A stretch of 64,000 bases of DNA, taken from positions 34,386,551 to 34,450,550 of the forward strand of contig NC_088304.1 in assembly GCF_032854445.1 (NCBI RefSeq), in the 5' to 3' direction. Of this stretch, positions 1 to 11,648 are shown in pieces. How positions within the stretch are numbered: the first letter of the stretch is position 1; each line of letters begins with the position of its first letter. Made by a program: the position numbers and the translations under genes. The notes beneath the pieces were generated by a model that searched no databases, was not told the origin of the DNA, and was given only the letters and a program-made list of their open reading frames with translations. The stretch is from Liolophura sinensis (lineage: Eukaryota > Mollusca > Polyplacophora > Chitonida > Chitonidae).

Positions 1-190
1 TTAACAGAAAGTCTGTTGTCTAAGTAATGCTAAATGTATTTTGTTATTGCAGCAGATTATTGTGTTAAATATAACACACGTGTTCCATGTAATGTTGAAT
101 ATGACACAATATTGCGTTATAATACAAATTACATTCCAGCATTACCCAGACTTTCTGTTAAAATTAACAGAATAATTTTTTTGAGTGTAA
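1..190. mobile_element. Palindromic MITE, copy 1 (left end cut by window edge)
   Basis: The sequence opens inside a left terminal repeat (TTAACAGAAAGTCTGTTG) and closes with the mirror-image right repeat ending TTGAGTGTA. It matches three other copies (near 16.5, 22.05 and 52.07 kb) throughout, including the internal CATCACTCAG-like and AACACAATATT-like blocks. No protein is encoded, so this is a non-autonomous inverted-repeat element. The outermost left bases are missing because the window starts here. Confidence 0.8.
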
Positions 191-1484
191 CGAGACACAT
201 ATATTTTAAAATTTAACAGTTTTTTAGTATTATGAATTTAAGTTGGCCTTATTGTCAGGAATATTGACAAATTAACTCCTACTAAAATCATTAATTTCAA
301 CAGAGAAATCGAATGCACGTATCACTTTAAACTTCACGAATGATATTCCCACAATTATTCGTATATATACAAAATCACAACAATTTCCTTAAATGTGTCC
401 TTCCCGCCTTGCGGTCATTTAAACATTTGTTTATAATCATAAATGTTCATACTAATATCTTCTTTATTATATCTTTATTATATGTATACATCTGTATTCT
501 AACTGAATAAACAAACAAACAAACGAACAAACAAGCAAACATTTGTTTGACATACACCAGATTGAATGAGGACTAAGATGCCCTGTGTTAGCTGTGTTAG
601 TTTAGCATCACGCGATTCCCCACTGTCGTGTGTAGTTAACATCATCTCTCATTTACCAAATCGCCGATATTCATAGTCAGCATTTACGTTAACGCATGAA
701 CTGTTTTGAAATATAGCAGTACAGTAAAACACTCGAAATCCCGGGGAGAGAAACAAAAATATACACTTAGTACCTGAGGTAGCTCCTTGCTGGACACTAT
801 AGAGTGTGCACCTCGGTAAATCAGAAGTCTCGGTTCTGTTTAGCCTATTCAGAAACTCGTCGTGTTGATAAACTAGAAACCTTGGTCCACTGGGGCTAAG
901 CATACGTGGGGGTTAAATATTCATTTCGATGACACCCTCCTGCCGGAAGATGTCGACACGCTGATAGTGCTGCCTCACTGGAGCGCCATGTCAAAGGCAC
1001 CAGACACACTGACACCAAGTGAACCATTATTGGCGTATTGCTCATAACGAGGCGAAACAATTTTAAGGTTACATATTTTAATGGTGTCTTCGGCATGTCA
1101 TTATACTATGGCAGCACTAGGAATATGTTGGCACTATAGGGAAAACAAAGAAACACAGATCATCTTGAAACAGATCATCTCTCAAGTGCATAATCCTAGA
1201 TGACGTTTTTACGGAAACCCAGGTAATAGAAGGCACTATTGTTCATCTTTTACGTCAACCAACCAAAAACAACCACTTAATCAATCATTGTCATAATCTT
1301 AACATACACGTACTTTAATGGGTGTTTCTGACAAGGTCATTCACCCTTGATTACAAATTGTTGAGGTTAACCTTGTCTACAGGCGTCTTTGGTCACGTGT
1401 TCTACTTTCTGTACCTCATTTCACAAACTAACAACAATCCAACTGCTATAACTGCCTTGGTCACGTCATAAACAATGTACTGAA
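191..1484. other. Intergenic, no gene seen
   Basis: AT-rich sequence with no convincing exon. The short open frames have no recognisable domain. A small AAAC-type simple repeat sits at about 508-545. Confidence 0.5.
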
Positions 1485-2060
1485 ATTTTCTGATTTATCT
1501 GGGTCGGTTATTAATAATAACTTATATATTGTCTACGTGTCAACGCTAAAATGTTATTTTACACTTTTCTGTGACTTTTCTTGCCTACGTGTCAATATTA
1601 ACGTAATTTTACACTTTTCTCTGACTTCTTTCCTAAATGTCAATAGTAACAGGTGGTTCTACACATTTCTATGACTTTTATTGCCTCCATGTCAGTACTA
1701 ACATTTGATTTACATTTATGACCAGCTTTTCTTGCCTCTTTCCTCCGTGTCAGTACTAATGTGTGATTTTACATTTATCACCGGCTTTTCTTATTTACGT
1801 GTCAATAATAACATGAGATTTTACATTTATTTCTGACTTTTCTTATTTACGTGTCAATAATAACATGAGATTTTACATTTATTTCTGACTTTTCTTATTT
1901 ACGTGTCAATAATAACATGAGATTTTACATTTATTTCTGACTTTTCTTATTTACGTGTCAATAATAACATGAGATTTTACATTTATTTCTGACTTTTCTT
2001 ATTTACGTGTCAATAATAACATGAGATTTTACATTTATTTCTAACTTTTCTAGCCAACTT
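1485..2060. repeat. 52 bp tandem repeat, degenerate then near-identical copies
   Basis: The unit contains TTACGTGTCAATAATAAC followed by ATGAGATTTTACATTT. From about 1790 to 2046 there are about five nearly identical units spaced exactly 52 bp. The copies before about 1790 are diverged. The gradient suggests recent local amplification at one end of an older array. The unit shares the core 'ttacac/atttatctctgactt' with the next array, so both probably belong to one satellite family. Confidence 0.9.
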
Positions 2061-2134
2061 TCCAAATACTGACAAGCAATTGTACACTTATTACAGTCTT
2101 TTCGTAACTATTTGCCAACACTAACCATTGGCCT

Positions 2135-3400
2135 TTCCTGACTACGTCCTGACTACACGTGATTTTAGACTTATCTCTGACTTGGCTCGGTTAGTACCAG
2201 GTGCTAACACATGGTTTACACTTATCTCTGACTTGACTCGGTTACTACTAGGCGCCAACACATTGTTTACACTTATCTCTGACTTGGCTCGGTTAGGGTT
2301 AGTACTAGACGCTAACACATGGTTACATTTATCTCTGACTTGGCTCGGTTAGTACTAGGCGCGAACACATGGTTTACACTTATCTCTGACGTGGCTCGGT
2401 TAGTACTAGGCGCTAACACATGGTTTACACTTATCTCTGATATGGCTCGGTTAGTACTAGACGCTAACGCATGGTTTATACTTATCTCTGACCTGGGTCG
2501 GTTAGGGTTAGTACTAGGCGCTAACACATGGATTACACTTATTTCTGACTTGGCTCGGTTAGTACTAGGTGCTAAAACATGGTTTACACTTATCTCTGAC
2601 TTGGCTCGGTTAGTACTAGGCGCGAACACATGGTTTTACACTTATCTCTGACGTGGCTCGGTTAGTACTAGGCGCTAACACATTGTTTACACTTATCTCT
2701 GACTTGGCTCGGTTAGTACTAGGTGCTAAAACATGGTTTACACTTATCTCTGACATGGCTCGGTTAGTACTAGGCGCGAACACATGGATTACACTTATCT
2801 CTGATATGACTCGGTTAGTACTAGGCGCTAACACATGATTTTACACTTATCTCTGACTTGGCTCGGTTTGGTTTAGTACTAGGCGCTAACACATGATTTT
2901 ACACTTATCTCTGACTTGGCTCGGTTAGTACCAGGTGCTAACATATGGTTTACATTTATCTCTGAATTGGCTCGGTTAGTACTAGGCGCTAACACATTGT
3001 TTACACTTATCTCTGACTTGGCTCGGTTAGGGTTAGTACTAGGCGCTAACACATGGTTTTACACTTATCTCTGACTTGGCTCGGTTAGTACTAGGTGCTA
3101 AAACATGGTTTACACTTATCTCTGACATGGCTCGGTTAGTACTAGGCGCTAACACATGGTTTACACTTATCTCTGACGTGGCTCGGTTAAGGTTAGTACT
3201 AGACGCTAACACATGATTTACACTTATCTCCGACGTGGCTCGGTTAGTACTTGGTGCTAAAACATGGTTTACACTTATCTCTGACATGACTCGGTTAGTA
3301 CTAGGGGCCAACACATAGTTTACACTTATCTCTGACTTGGCTCAGTTAGGTTTAGTACTAGACGCTAACAAATGGTTTACACTTATCAGGTTTACCAATA
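2135..3400. repeat. 51 bp minisatellite (about 24 copies)
   Basis: Units read roughly GGTTTACACTTATCTCTGAC + TTGGCTCGGTTAGTACTAGG + CGCTAACACAT. The usual period is 51 bp, with some units lengthened by a GGTTAGGGTT-type insertion of about 6 bp. Because 51 is a multiple of three, both strands carry long open frames with a 17-residue repeat. These are a by-product of the period and are not called as genes. Confidence 0.95.
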
Positions 3401-4320
3401 TCTGATTTACACCATCTATGGATTAGTTGTCTTGACACCTAACTAGGTTACCCTGGATTAGCTGTGCGTACTAGCATCTCATTTACACTTATTTTTGGAT
3501 TGCCTTGGATTAGTTGTCATTACAAACATGTGATTTACACTTGTCGAGTGCTTGTGTTTCACTAGTTGTTTTTGGTAGTATCTGATTTACACCTATATCT
3601 AGCTTATTTTGGATTAGATGTAACTATCTCATTTACAGTCATCTTCGAAGACGGCAGACCCCTGGATCAAACCCGGATAGCGTCACATCAAAAACTTTAA
3701 AAAGGGTACTTGCTGTTGCCTCGCTTGGTGCTCAGCACTGACAGGCTAAAGCAAGCAACAAAAACAAAAAAAAAACATGACCTGCTGGCTCAGTATAATT
3801 TGACTGGTAGGGTGTCATGTCTGATGGCTTCGGCATGATACTTCAGTGGCACAAGAAGACACAGTATATGTACACACACCTAATGACTCCTCGTCCTCAC
3901 ACGACTGAAAATTGTTAAGTACGACGTTAAACCCAAGCATACATACGTACACTCATCTCTAGCTTATCTTGGATTAGCTGTACTTACTAGCGTCTTACTT
4001 ACACTTATCTGTAGCTTATCTTGGATTAGCTGTACTTACTAGCATCTGATTTACACTTATCTGTAGCTTATATTGGAACATCTGTACTTACTAACATCTG
4101 ATTTACACTTATCTGTAGCTTATATTGGAATATCTATACTTACTAACATCTGATTTATACTTATCTGTAACTTATATTGGAATATCTGTACTTACTAACA
4201 TCTGATTTAATCTTATCACTTGCTTATCTTTTACTAGTTGTTTTTGCTAGCATCCGACTTACACCTATCTTTTGCTTACCTAGGATTGGCTGTTCTTACA
4301 AAATCCGGTTTACCCTCATC
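3401..4320. repeat. Diverged 52 bp relatives of the preceding minisatellite, split by a SINE-like insertion
   Basis: Units such as ATCTGATTTACACTTATCTG plus TAGCTTATATTGGAATATCT recur about every 52 bp before and after an unrelated insertion at about 3640-3950. Copies are clearest between 3950 and 4220. They keep the TTTACACTTATCT core of the 51 bp array, so this is probably its older flank. Confidence 0.85.
3640..3950 (+). mobile_element. Dispersed SINE-like repeat, family 2 (full copy)
   Basis: It interrupts the tandem array. Diagnostic blocks are CTTCAGTGGCACAAGAAGAC, the ACTGAAAATTGTTAAG block and the tail GACGTTAAACCC. Related copies lie at about 26770-26925 (plus) and 39045-39185 (minus). 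The element is short, non-coding and dispersed, with a GTTAAACCC-type tail, so a SINE is the likeliest identity. A tRNA-like head is not clear. Confidence 0.6.
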
Positions 4321-5125
4321 AGTCACATATGTGTCATAATGTTTTAACTGTGTCAGGTTAAATGAGAACATTTTTTCGAACTTTTTATGACTTAAAACCC
4401 ATATTTTGGCAACTTTTCCAGTAAATGTCATATTATTGCAACGGTTGTTATTAATTTACTATAAGGAAGTAACATGACCAGTTCTGCAAGGGCAATGTAC
4501 TGTCGGTCAACGTTTAAAGCAATAGGTTCAAGTCTTTCAACTGAATCCCCAGTTACGGTCTGGATTTTAGGTCTGTAATAAGTTAAATCTCACTTTAATT
4601 AAGATGTCTGGCTGTATCAATCATACCACGTGTGTTTTCTCATTTCGTTGCCTCTGGTTTAATCTCGCTGTATACAGCGTTTTGTCACGCCTTAGAATTT
4701 GCTTCTTCATTCAGAATTAAACGATTCTGCTTTAATCGTAGGAAAACATCAACTTTGGGGTCAGTCACTCCTTCAGACACGGGATTTTCCAAATTCCATG
4801 CTTGTATTGACCATAGTCGGGGTCTTTGTAGCATAAAGCGATCTGCAGAGCTCGTGTGACTGTTCACGTGGTCTTACATGGAGTTCATTTGCCCTTCACG
4901 ACTATGATAGACACTGAGATCTAGCTACGCATGAAAATGTGAGACAGCTGGTTAGTTACTTGCCAAACGTTAGTGGTTTATTCCAGACTCTAAGGTCTCT
5001 TCTACCAGTGACACTTATTGCAGTATAACTAATACTGATTCTCGGGTATCTGACGATATTCACCACAATATCCCTGATGGCGACGAGGCGTCAAACCGTA
5101 CTCATTCATTCATCTCAGATAAATA
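4321..5125. other. Intergenic; fragment of a third SINE-like family at about 4945-5010
   Basis: No gene seen. The stretch with GTTAGTTACTTGCCAAACG resembles repeats at about 54575 and 62735, which share TTACTTGCCAAAGGT followed by a GTGGTTTA block. It is probably a truncated copy of that family. Confidence 0.4.
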
Positions 5126-5129
5126 ATTT

Positions 5130-5292
5130 AACTGTGGCAGGTCTGCCAGCAACCTGCGGATAGCCATGGGTTTTCCCCGCGTTCTGCTCGGTTCCCCCCC
5201 CCCCCCCCCTATACTGGTCGCGGTGGTATAAGTGAAATATTCTTGAGTACGGCCTAAAACACCAGTGACATAAAATAGATAAATAAGTGTTA
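5130..5292 (+). mobile_element. tRNA-derived SINE, 5'-truncated, with poly-C tract
   Basis: It matches the body and tail of the full SINE at 10637-10906: CAGCAACCTGCGGAT, GTATAAGTGAAATATTCTTG and a TAAAACACCA tail. The head is missing. A pure C run of about 18 nt (5204-5219 region) replaces the usual GTTTCCTCCCACC block, which may be real slippage or an assembly problem. Confidence 0.85.
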
Positions 5293-7964
5293 CATATATG
5301 AGGCTGACCAGGGAGTAGTAAGAGACATTGATAGGCATAATTGTATTTTAGCACACTAATGTTACTATCAGTGCAAGATATACCTGCACTCGCAGAAGTG
5401 TGTCAGTGAATTTTGAGACTGGTACTCCATTTAATGGCGGTTTTATGACAACTAGAGTGCCTTGCCACACAATCGTAACTAGCAATAGCAGTGTGTCGCG
5501 CAGTAATTTTGCTGTTAAAAGTGAGCTACTACTAACGGAGTTACAATCCGAGAAAAGCAGTCTTTATATAGAGACCCGCATACAAGCGATCACTACCAGT
5601 GATACATGTACAGCACTATATCTGACACTCAGATGTGTTTACAGTTAATTTTTTGTGGGTAGCTATCAAGCGGGATGTCAAATAACCGATGGGTGTGTTG
5701 ATAGGGGTGTAACATTTGTTCAGCTTAAGCCTAAACCTGTATTTCTGATTATTCATTTTATACTTCATCACCAGTTCAGTCTGGCATTACAGTTCTCTGG
5801 CAACTGACGGCCCTTATCACTTTGACATGTCGGTTCGGCTATTTTATATTTTTTTGTGGCCAAGTCAACGTGCTAGTTTGAAAAATCTTGGTATTCGCAT
5901 CTTGCCAGTTGAGCGATTTTGCAGCCCCGGGGGTAGGTTGGAGACAGGTAATTTTGCAGGAGGTACACATTCCGTTCCTTCTCCCCTACTCCCTCTTCGT
6001 CTTCGTGCTCTGAGCATCTTATTAAAACAGTAGTATATATATTGGATAATTCTGCACACTGTGCACATATGCCTCCTATACGGGTTATACGTTAGAGAAA
6101 TGTAAGTCCAAGCGAATACCGATCCAGAATGAGATAACAACCCACGTTTATACCACATCCTTTTACTGATGAATTAACTCCCCAGGCCACAAACACAGTG
6201 GATTTCAATTTGTCAGCGATGTTAGTCTTGGTAATATAAAAAGACTGAAACAGCGCTGATTGTGTTGGGAAGAATTAAAACATGTCAGAGCCCGGGGGAA
6301 ACCCACGAACATCGGCCGACCAAGTCACATGTTCGAATCCAGCCTTCCTTTACACGACTGAAACGTTACGCTAGGAGCTTTAGGAGCTTTATTTAACTTA
6401 TGTTTACATATGCATACAAACCAGTATGCTAGCATTCTATGGGCACTTGTCTACTGGGAATACGCATACTGTGTGTAAATCTTACCATGATGTTATGTAT
6501 AGAGATACGTTTGTCAATACATGTTTTTTTCTGTGAAAGGTCACGCTAAATTCTAAATTCCTTGTCAAAGTGATCGACCGTATAAAACAAAGAAGGTACT
6601 GTCGTCGCCATTTTCACGTAAAACGTGAATTATTGAAATAATTCTCAAAGTTTTAGATGTTCAGCTGTAATATTTCAATGTTACATGTATCGTGATACAT
6701 GTTAGGGGGCCAGGCACGATGCACTTGGAAAGAATGTAAAAAAAATACAGCATAAAAAGTCAAACCAGAGCAGATAACACATCTAAAATCCATATGTTAA
6801 GCTATTCCCCATGATACATCGTCGACAAAAATAAATAACTAATTAAATGACATACGTCTTAGACAACTATTTTGATACACATGGCCATCTGGACGCCATG
6901 TCTTCACTTCCCATGTCTTCACTACCTATTAAATGACACCGCAGGGATACAGGTTTCTACTTGATGGACATCTTTGACAGCTATATTCCGTGCAACTGCC
7001 GTCAGTAGCTTTGACCTTTGATCCATTTTTTATGTAGACCACATATTACTCTATTTTCTGACCCCCTTCACTTCCGATAGTGTTTTTGTTTTACTCACCA
7101 CTCTGGATCTAACCTTATCTTATCATATCACACCTTTTTTCACACCTGAATGATTGCAGGGTAATAAGATGTCTTAAACCTGACCACGGTCACGCCAGGT
7201 GACATGTCCAGATCAGCTTCGTCATTGTGTACAGTAACTTTTGGCCGGTTCTGTTTTTCTAACCGCATAATTTTGACGTCAGTATTATTGCTGAATTGGA
7301 CGTTTTGCAGACCTGGCACAAGAAGCTGGTAAACTTCTTCTCCCTTGAAGAAAGCTGCCCAAGATTATGTTCTCTTTTTGTTCTTTCCTTTAGTAATTCG
7401 ATGTTTTCAGGGCGTTTGCTCATAAAACACTAGTTAGGCAGCAAGCAGGGACTGTAGCAGCGCAGCAGGAGTTTTTACTGACAGCTGGACCTAAATCTGG
7501 TTCATAGCCCGTCAGAGTGCCACATGCTGTTATAGGTAAAGCATGAGTTTGAATACCAAACTTAATTTTGTAAGATATTTCGTGCATTTTCACAAATGTA
7601 TTTTCGCTCACAAAGTGGCTTTTAATTCTCGTTCTACATGCACATTAAGAGAACCGCCTGGTATAGGGAAACTACCGAGGTTTATTTGTATTATATTATG
7701 TTTGACTGATCACTGCTTGAATTCCACGTGGATAATTTATGTTATCTTAGCCCACTTCGATGGAAAGGGAGTAGTCAAGGCCAAGCGTTTTGTCTGGTTT
7801 ATTGATTCGCTCATTACAAAGGAAACACTGTCATCTTGTATTCGCAAAAGTACCGCAGACCGCAAATATTAACTTTCGATACGTTACCCACGTGATGATA
7901 ACCTATGAATTGAAAGACCAAAACTAACTGATTTTCCCTTTAATTACCGGAATTTTCTCTACGT
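5293..7964. other. Intergenic, no gene seen
   Basis: Short open frames only, with no recognisable domain or credible exon chain. A scrap resembling the minus-strand SINE body lies near 6290-6345 (GCCCGGGGGAAACCCACGA). Confidence 0.4.
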
Positions 7965-8060
7965 CTTTAATTAAACCAGTTACGTGTGACCATTTGCCAG
8001 ATATCATGCCATGGTCGTTGCCCTTGTTTTACTATCTACGTTGTACGTTTGATTGATGTT
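7965..8060 (+). repeat. Dispersed repeat, family 3 (partial copy)
   Basis: It carries the family core ACGTGTGACCATTTGCCAG followed by a block around GTCGT...TGTTTTACT. The same core recurs near 12.1, 13.5, 14.1, 14.5(-), 15.2(-), 23.1(-), 36.95 and 51.6 kb. It is non-coding. An (ATAA)n run follows at 8067-8104. Confidence 0.7.
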
Positions 8061-8104
8061 TTACGCAAAATAAATAAATAAATAAATAAATAATTGAATA
8101 AATA

Positions 8105-8864
8105 TGCTCGTAATATTTCCATCGTGAAATTCAATTAAACACGAGTCAAGTTTTGTTGAAGGGTTAAGAATTTGTATGATAAATTGGGTAGCAGCTTGCG
8201 CACGTAGAATGTACTGAAAGTTGATCACAGATAATGTAGAATATTGGTAAGACGGATGAGATCGGAACTGGCTGTTATATTAAGCATATCGATGGACTGA
8301 TAACAGTATCAAGTTTTGTTAATTAATTCCCTCAGCCTTGGGCTGCCTACGATGCAATCACTTGTCATTCATTTCATCAACAGGATGTTTAATACAAATT
8401 GACCGCAGCCGAAAAGCAGGTCATTTTTTATTTAACCGTGATGTTAATCACAGATTAAAATACTTAAAATATGATTTGATTTGAATGACCAGGATGGAGG
8501 AGTGAAAATTTCGTATGCCTGGTCTGACCTTAGAGTCATACAGCAGGAAGTACCTATTCAGTAATTCATACCAAATGACTTTAAAGCTTATAATATTGAT
8601 ACTTGTTTTACTTTTTTCGATATCATCTTATTTACTGTTGCTATCATACAGTCTTGCACAGACATCATGGTTTCCCAGGTACACTTTTCAAGTTATTCAA
8701 TTTCGATTAGTAGAGCAGTTGAATGGCTAGCAGGTTCGTATGGCGGAAAAATTAAGGAAGTGGTGAAAAGTTCTGGCCATTCGTGTATGTTTCTAGCCTG
8801 GTAATGGTTGAATCGGTTGCTTCGGAACTGTTCTTTGTGCTTGTTGCCTTAAATGTTAAGAATA
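8105..8864. other. Intergenic, no gene seen
   Basis: One short open frame (about 8515-8730) has a hydrophobic stretch rich in Leu/Ile/Ser, but no splice context or family match is apparent. It is not called. Confidence 0.35.
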
Positions 8865-9006
8865 GCTAGTACATGGGAAGGTTTGCCAGTAGCGTGGGTT
8901 TCCCTCAGGCTCTGTCTGGTTTCCTCCCACCATAATGCTGACCGCCGTCGTACAAGTGAAATATTCCTGAGTTTGTCGTAAAACAGTAATGAAATAAATA
9001 AATACT
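8865..9006 (+). mobile_element. tRNA-derived SINE, 5'-truncated
   Basis: It contains TGGTTTCCTCCCACCATAAT, the ACAAGTGAAATATTCCTGAG block and an AAATAAATAAATA tail, matching the full element at 10637-10906. The tRNA-like head is absent. Confidence 0.85.
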
Positions 9007-9479
9007 AATTCTGAAATCTCCACAAGGACGTGGTGTAAAACCACTTCATGCTCTCTGTCTTATTTCTGAGAAAGTGACAACTCAGAAGAAACATCACAAA
9101 AACGGAGGCCATTAAAAGAAGCAAACAAAATGTAATAGCTATACAAATTTTCCAGTCCCGCGCAACCGGTGACGTACAGCCATTGGAGGCACAGAATAAA
9201 CAAATGGATGCATGACTTTGGTTTTACGACCATTGGGTGTATTTCAGCTAAATCGTGGAATGAGTACGGTATAACCAGGAAAAGTATGGTTTTGCATGTA
9301 GAAAATATATAACATTATAAATCAAAGGAAATGGACATTTGACATAACACCTAAAAAAACGTGAATACAGTTAAAATACGAAAAAAAAAAGAAAAACATT
9401 AAACCTTTTCAATAGAAGCTATATCGTACCACGAAAAGCGATGCTGTCAAATAATTGAAACTGACTATATGTTTGATGC

Positions 9480-10315
9480 TGTATTATAGTCTATTTCTTT
9501 TAGAGAGTCGCCTATATTCAGCTGTCTGTAAAATCTGTCATACTCGTTACCAAAATTGCCTTTAGTCAGTGTCACGTAACAACCCGAGCTCTAGATATTG
9601 ATAAATTGGGCGTCAATGTTATTGCAAAGAAATTGTAGTTAGAATACTTTTTATAATTGATAAAACTCCATAAGCTCAGTTTCGATAGCAAGAACGCATT
9701 GCCTCAGGGGACGTCATGATTATTCAAAAACAAGTTGCATGCTGGACACTGGGCGTGGAGAGTAATATGTTTCACAATGGCTGCACCAATCAGCGGTTAT
9801 AACAAACTCCATGCAATAACACCACCTATACTACTATCTCTGCGAATAACTAGATCGCTTTCGTTTCCTAATATCCATCACTCAAACTATACTGCCGTAA
9901 GATCATCTACTACAAGAGATAAAGTAAAATTCATTTATTAAGGTTATTTTGTATTAAAACGTGCGAACGATATCAAATATGGCAGGATCAAAAACAGGGT
10001 TTACGGTAAACTCAGCAGCAGCTCAAGCCTTCCTTCGAAACATGTTGAACTCCGCCCAATATCCAGCATGCCACTGATTTTTGAATAATTATGATGTCAG
10101 CCGAGGCAATTGGTTCTTGCCTTCGAAACCGAGGTTATGGACTTAAACATTATAAATTAGAAAATTTTCCTAGCAAGAATATAAACTTCCGCCATATCCA
10201 TGTGTAGAGTTTGTGTTGTTAAATGTCACTTACAGACAATTTTGGTACCGAGTGCGACTGATTTATTGGACAGCTGAATATAGGCGATTCTCTGAAAGAA
10301 ATAAACTTTAGCCGT
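9480..10315. mobile_element. Fold-back (long inverted repeat) element
   Basis: The left arm (about 9480-9785) reads in reverse complement as the right arm (about 10015-10312). Matching blocks, in order from outside in, include GCCTATATTCAGCTGTC / GACAGCTGAATATAGGC, ACCAAAATTG / CAATTTTGGT, and GCAAGAACGCATTGCCTC / GAGGCAATTGGTTCTTGC. Arms are about 300 bp and diverged, roughly 70% by eye. A loop of about 230 bp with no open frame of note lies between them. Such structure fits a fold-back or MITE-type DNA element. Confidence 0.8.
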
Positions 10316-10636
10316 TACATGCATGTTGTACGCACTGGACGCCTACCCCCATCCCCTTATCGATGATAACATTGTGTGTCAAGCGAGAATAACCAATACG
10401 CGACACCTCTAGAGGCGTGCCATGTGTGTACGAATTAAAATCAACTTAATATTTGGAGTCACTGAGTCTTGTTTCTATTGTCCATATGTTGTCCTTAATG
10501 AGCGTGACAGTGCTTACATTTAAGTCGTATATGCTAGATGTGTTTGTCCCGAAAACTTTATTCGCTTCTGCTCTCCGGCAACTAATATTTTCTCAAATTT
10601 AACAAGCTTACAAGATTTCTATCTTAAATATTTATA

Positions 10637-10906
10637 GGGCGCCTCCGTGGCTCAGTTGGTTAGTGAACTAGCGCAGCGTAATGACCTAGGAGTCTCAATG
10701 CGGTCGCTGTGAGTTCAAGTCCAGCTCATGCTGGCTTCCTCTCCGGCCGTACGTGGGAAGGTTTTCCAGCAGCCTGCGGATGGTCGTGGGTTTCCCCCAG
10801 GCTCTGCCCGGTTTCCACCCACCATAATGCTGGCCGCCGTCGTATAAGTGAAATATTCTTGAGTACGGCGTAAAACACCAATCAAATAAATAAATAAATA
10901 AATAAA
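10637..10906 (+). mobile_element. Full-length tRNA-derived SINE with 13 bp target-site duplication
   Basis: The reference copy in this window. The head has a tRNA-like A box (GTGGCTCAGTTGG) and B box (GAGTTCAAGTCC). The body follows (GCCTGCGGATGGTCGTGGG, GTTTCCACCCACCATAATGC) and then a conserved 3' part (GTATAAGTGAAATATTCTTG, AGTACGGCGTAAAACACCAA), ending in an (AAAT)n tail. Identical 13 bp repeats TTAAATATTTATA flank it at 10624-10636 and 10907-10919, proving insertion by retrotransposition. About 270 bp long. Elements of this kind are widespread in mollusc genomes; assignment to a named superfamily was not tested. Confidence 0.95.
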
Positions 10907-11224
10907 TTAAATATTTATACATTCTTTATGTGTTTCGTATTAATTTCTGTAATCAAAAAGTTTTCACTTGTAAGGAATCCGGCGTGCTAAAGTTAAACCA
11001 TGTACGACTCTTCGTCATTTACCTGATAACCCCCGCCATGGCCCATCCAGCGAGAGCAGGATTCGAACCTGCAACCTGCTTGCTGAAGGTCTAATTGGCT
11101 GAGATGAGAGTAACGCTTTCAGTGAACGTACCAGAAGTAAAGAAGTTATCAGTCCTCCAGAATTTGACCTTGAACACTGCCTACTGACAAGCTAGAATGT
11201 GTGACCCTCATCACTGCGATCGCG

Positions 11225-11412
11225 GAGAGTTAAAGTTCAGTCCAAGCGTGTGAAGGTGTGCAGCAACCTGCGGGTGGTCGCGGTTTTCTCCGGCCTCTGT
11301 CCGGTTTCCTCCCTCCATAATGCTAGCCACCGTCGTATAAGTAAAATACTCTTGAGTGCGACATATAACACTAATCCTATAAATAAATAAATAAATAAAT
11401 AAATAAACCTAT
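11225..11412 (+). mobile_element. tRNA-derived SINE, 5'-truncated
   Basis: It matches the SINE body from GCAGCAACCTGCGGGTGGTC through CATAATGCTAGCCACCGTCG to an ATAAATAAATA tail. It lies about 120 bp upstream of the signal-peptide exon of the Pif-like gene. Confidence 0.85.
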
Positions 11413-11529
11413 AAAGTGATTTTGATGTAAACACCTTCAACACTCGGCAAACGAGGATCTCCATTTAAATAAGTAAGACGTGATCTCATAGGGATGCCTG
11501 TTTCTTATCTTTCTCTCTCTCAATCTCAG

Positions 11530-11648
11530 GTTTGGATGGAACCGGCTGCCGCTGTTGTTGTTATTATGTTCTGTGACGGTGACAAAGGCTCAACTTCGGC
11601 CTGGCAGTAACGTGCCAATCCAGCCAGGAGACGAGTGTGTACCGCCAG
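11530..11648 (+). CDS. Pif-like gene, exon 1 seen: signal peptide
   Basis: The acceptor is a CT-rich tract ending CAATCTCAG at 11529, and the donor is CCAG|GTATGT. In the frame starting at 11531 the exon encodes WNRLPLLLLLCSVTVTKAQ, a typical signal-peptide core (leucine run then small residues), followed by a short linker ending ECVPP. It ends in phase 1, matching the VWA exon. The two other frames have stops. No in-frame ATG occurs here, so translation must start in an earlier exon. Confidence 0.75.

Noticed and set aside
2312-3314. Open frames on both strands in the 51 bp repeat
   Set aside because: The period is a multiple of three, so any stop-free frame persists. No gene evidence.
10637-10730. 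tRNA gene
   Set aside because: The A- and B-box-like motifs belong to the head of a SINE with target duplications. A full cloverleaf does not form around them, and the same head recurs with SINE bodies.
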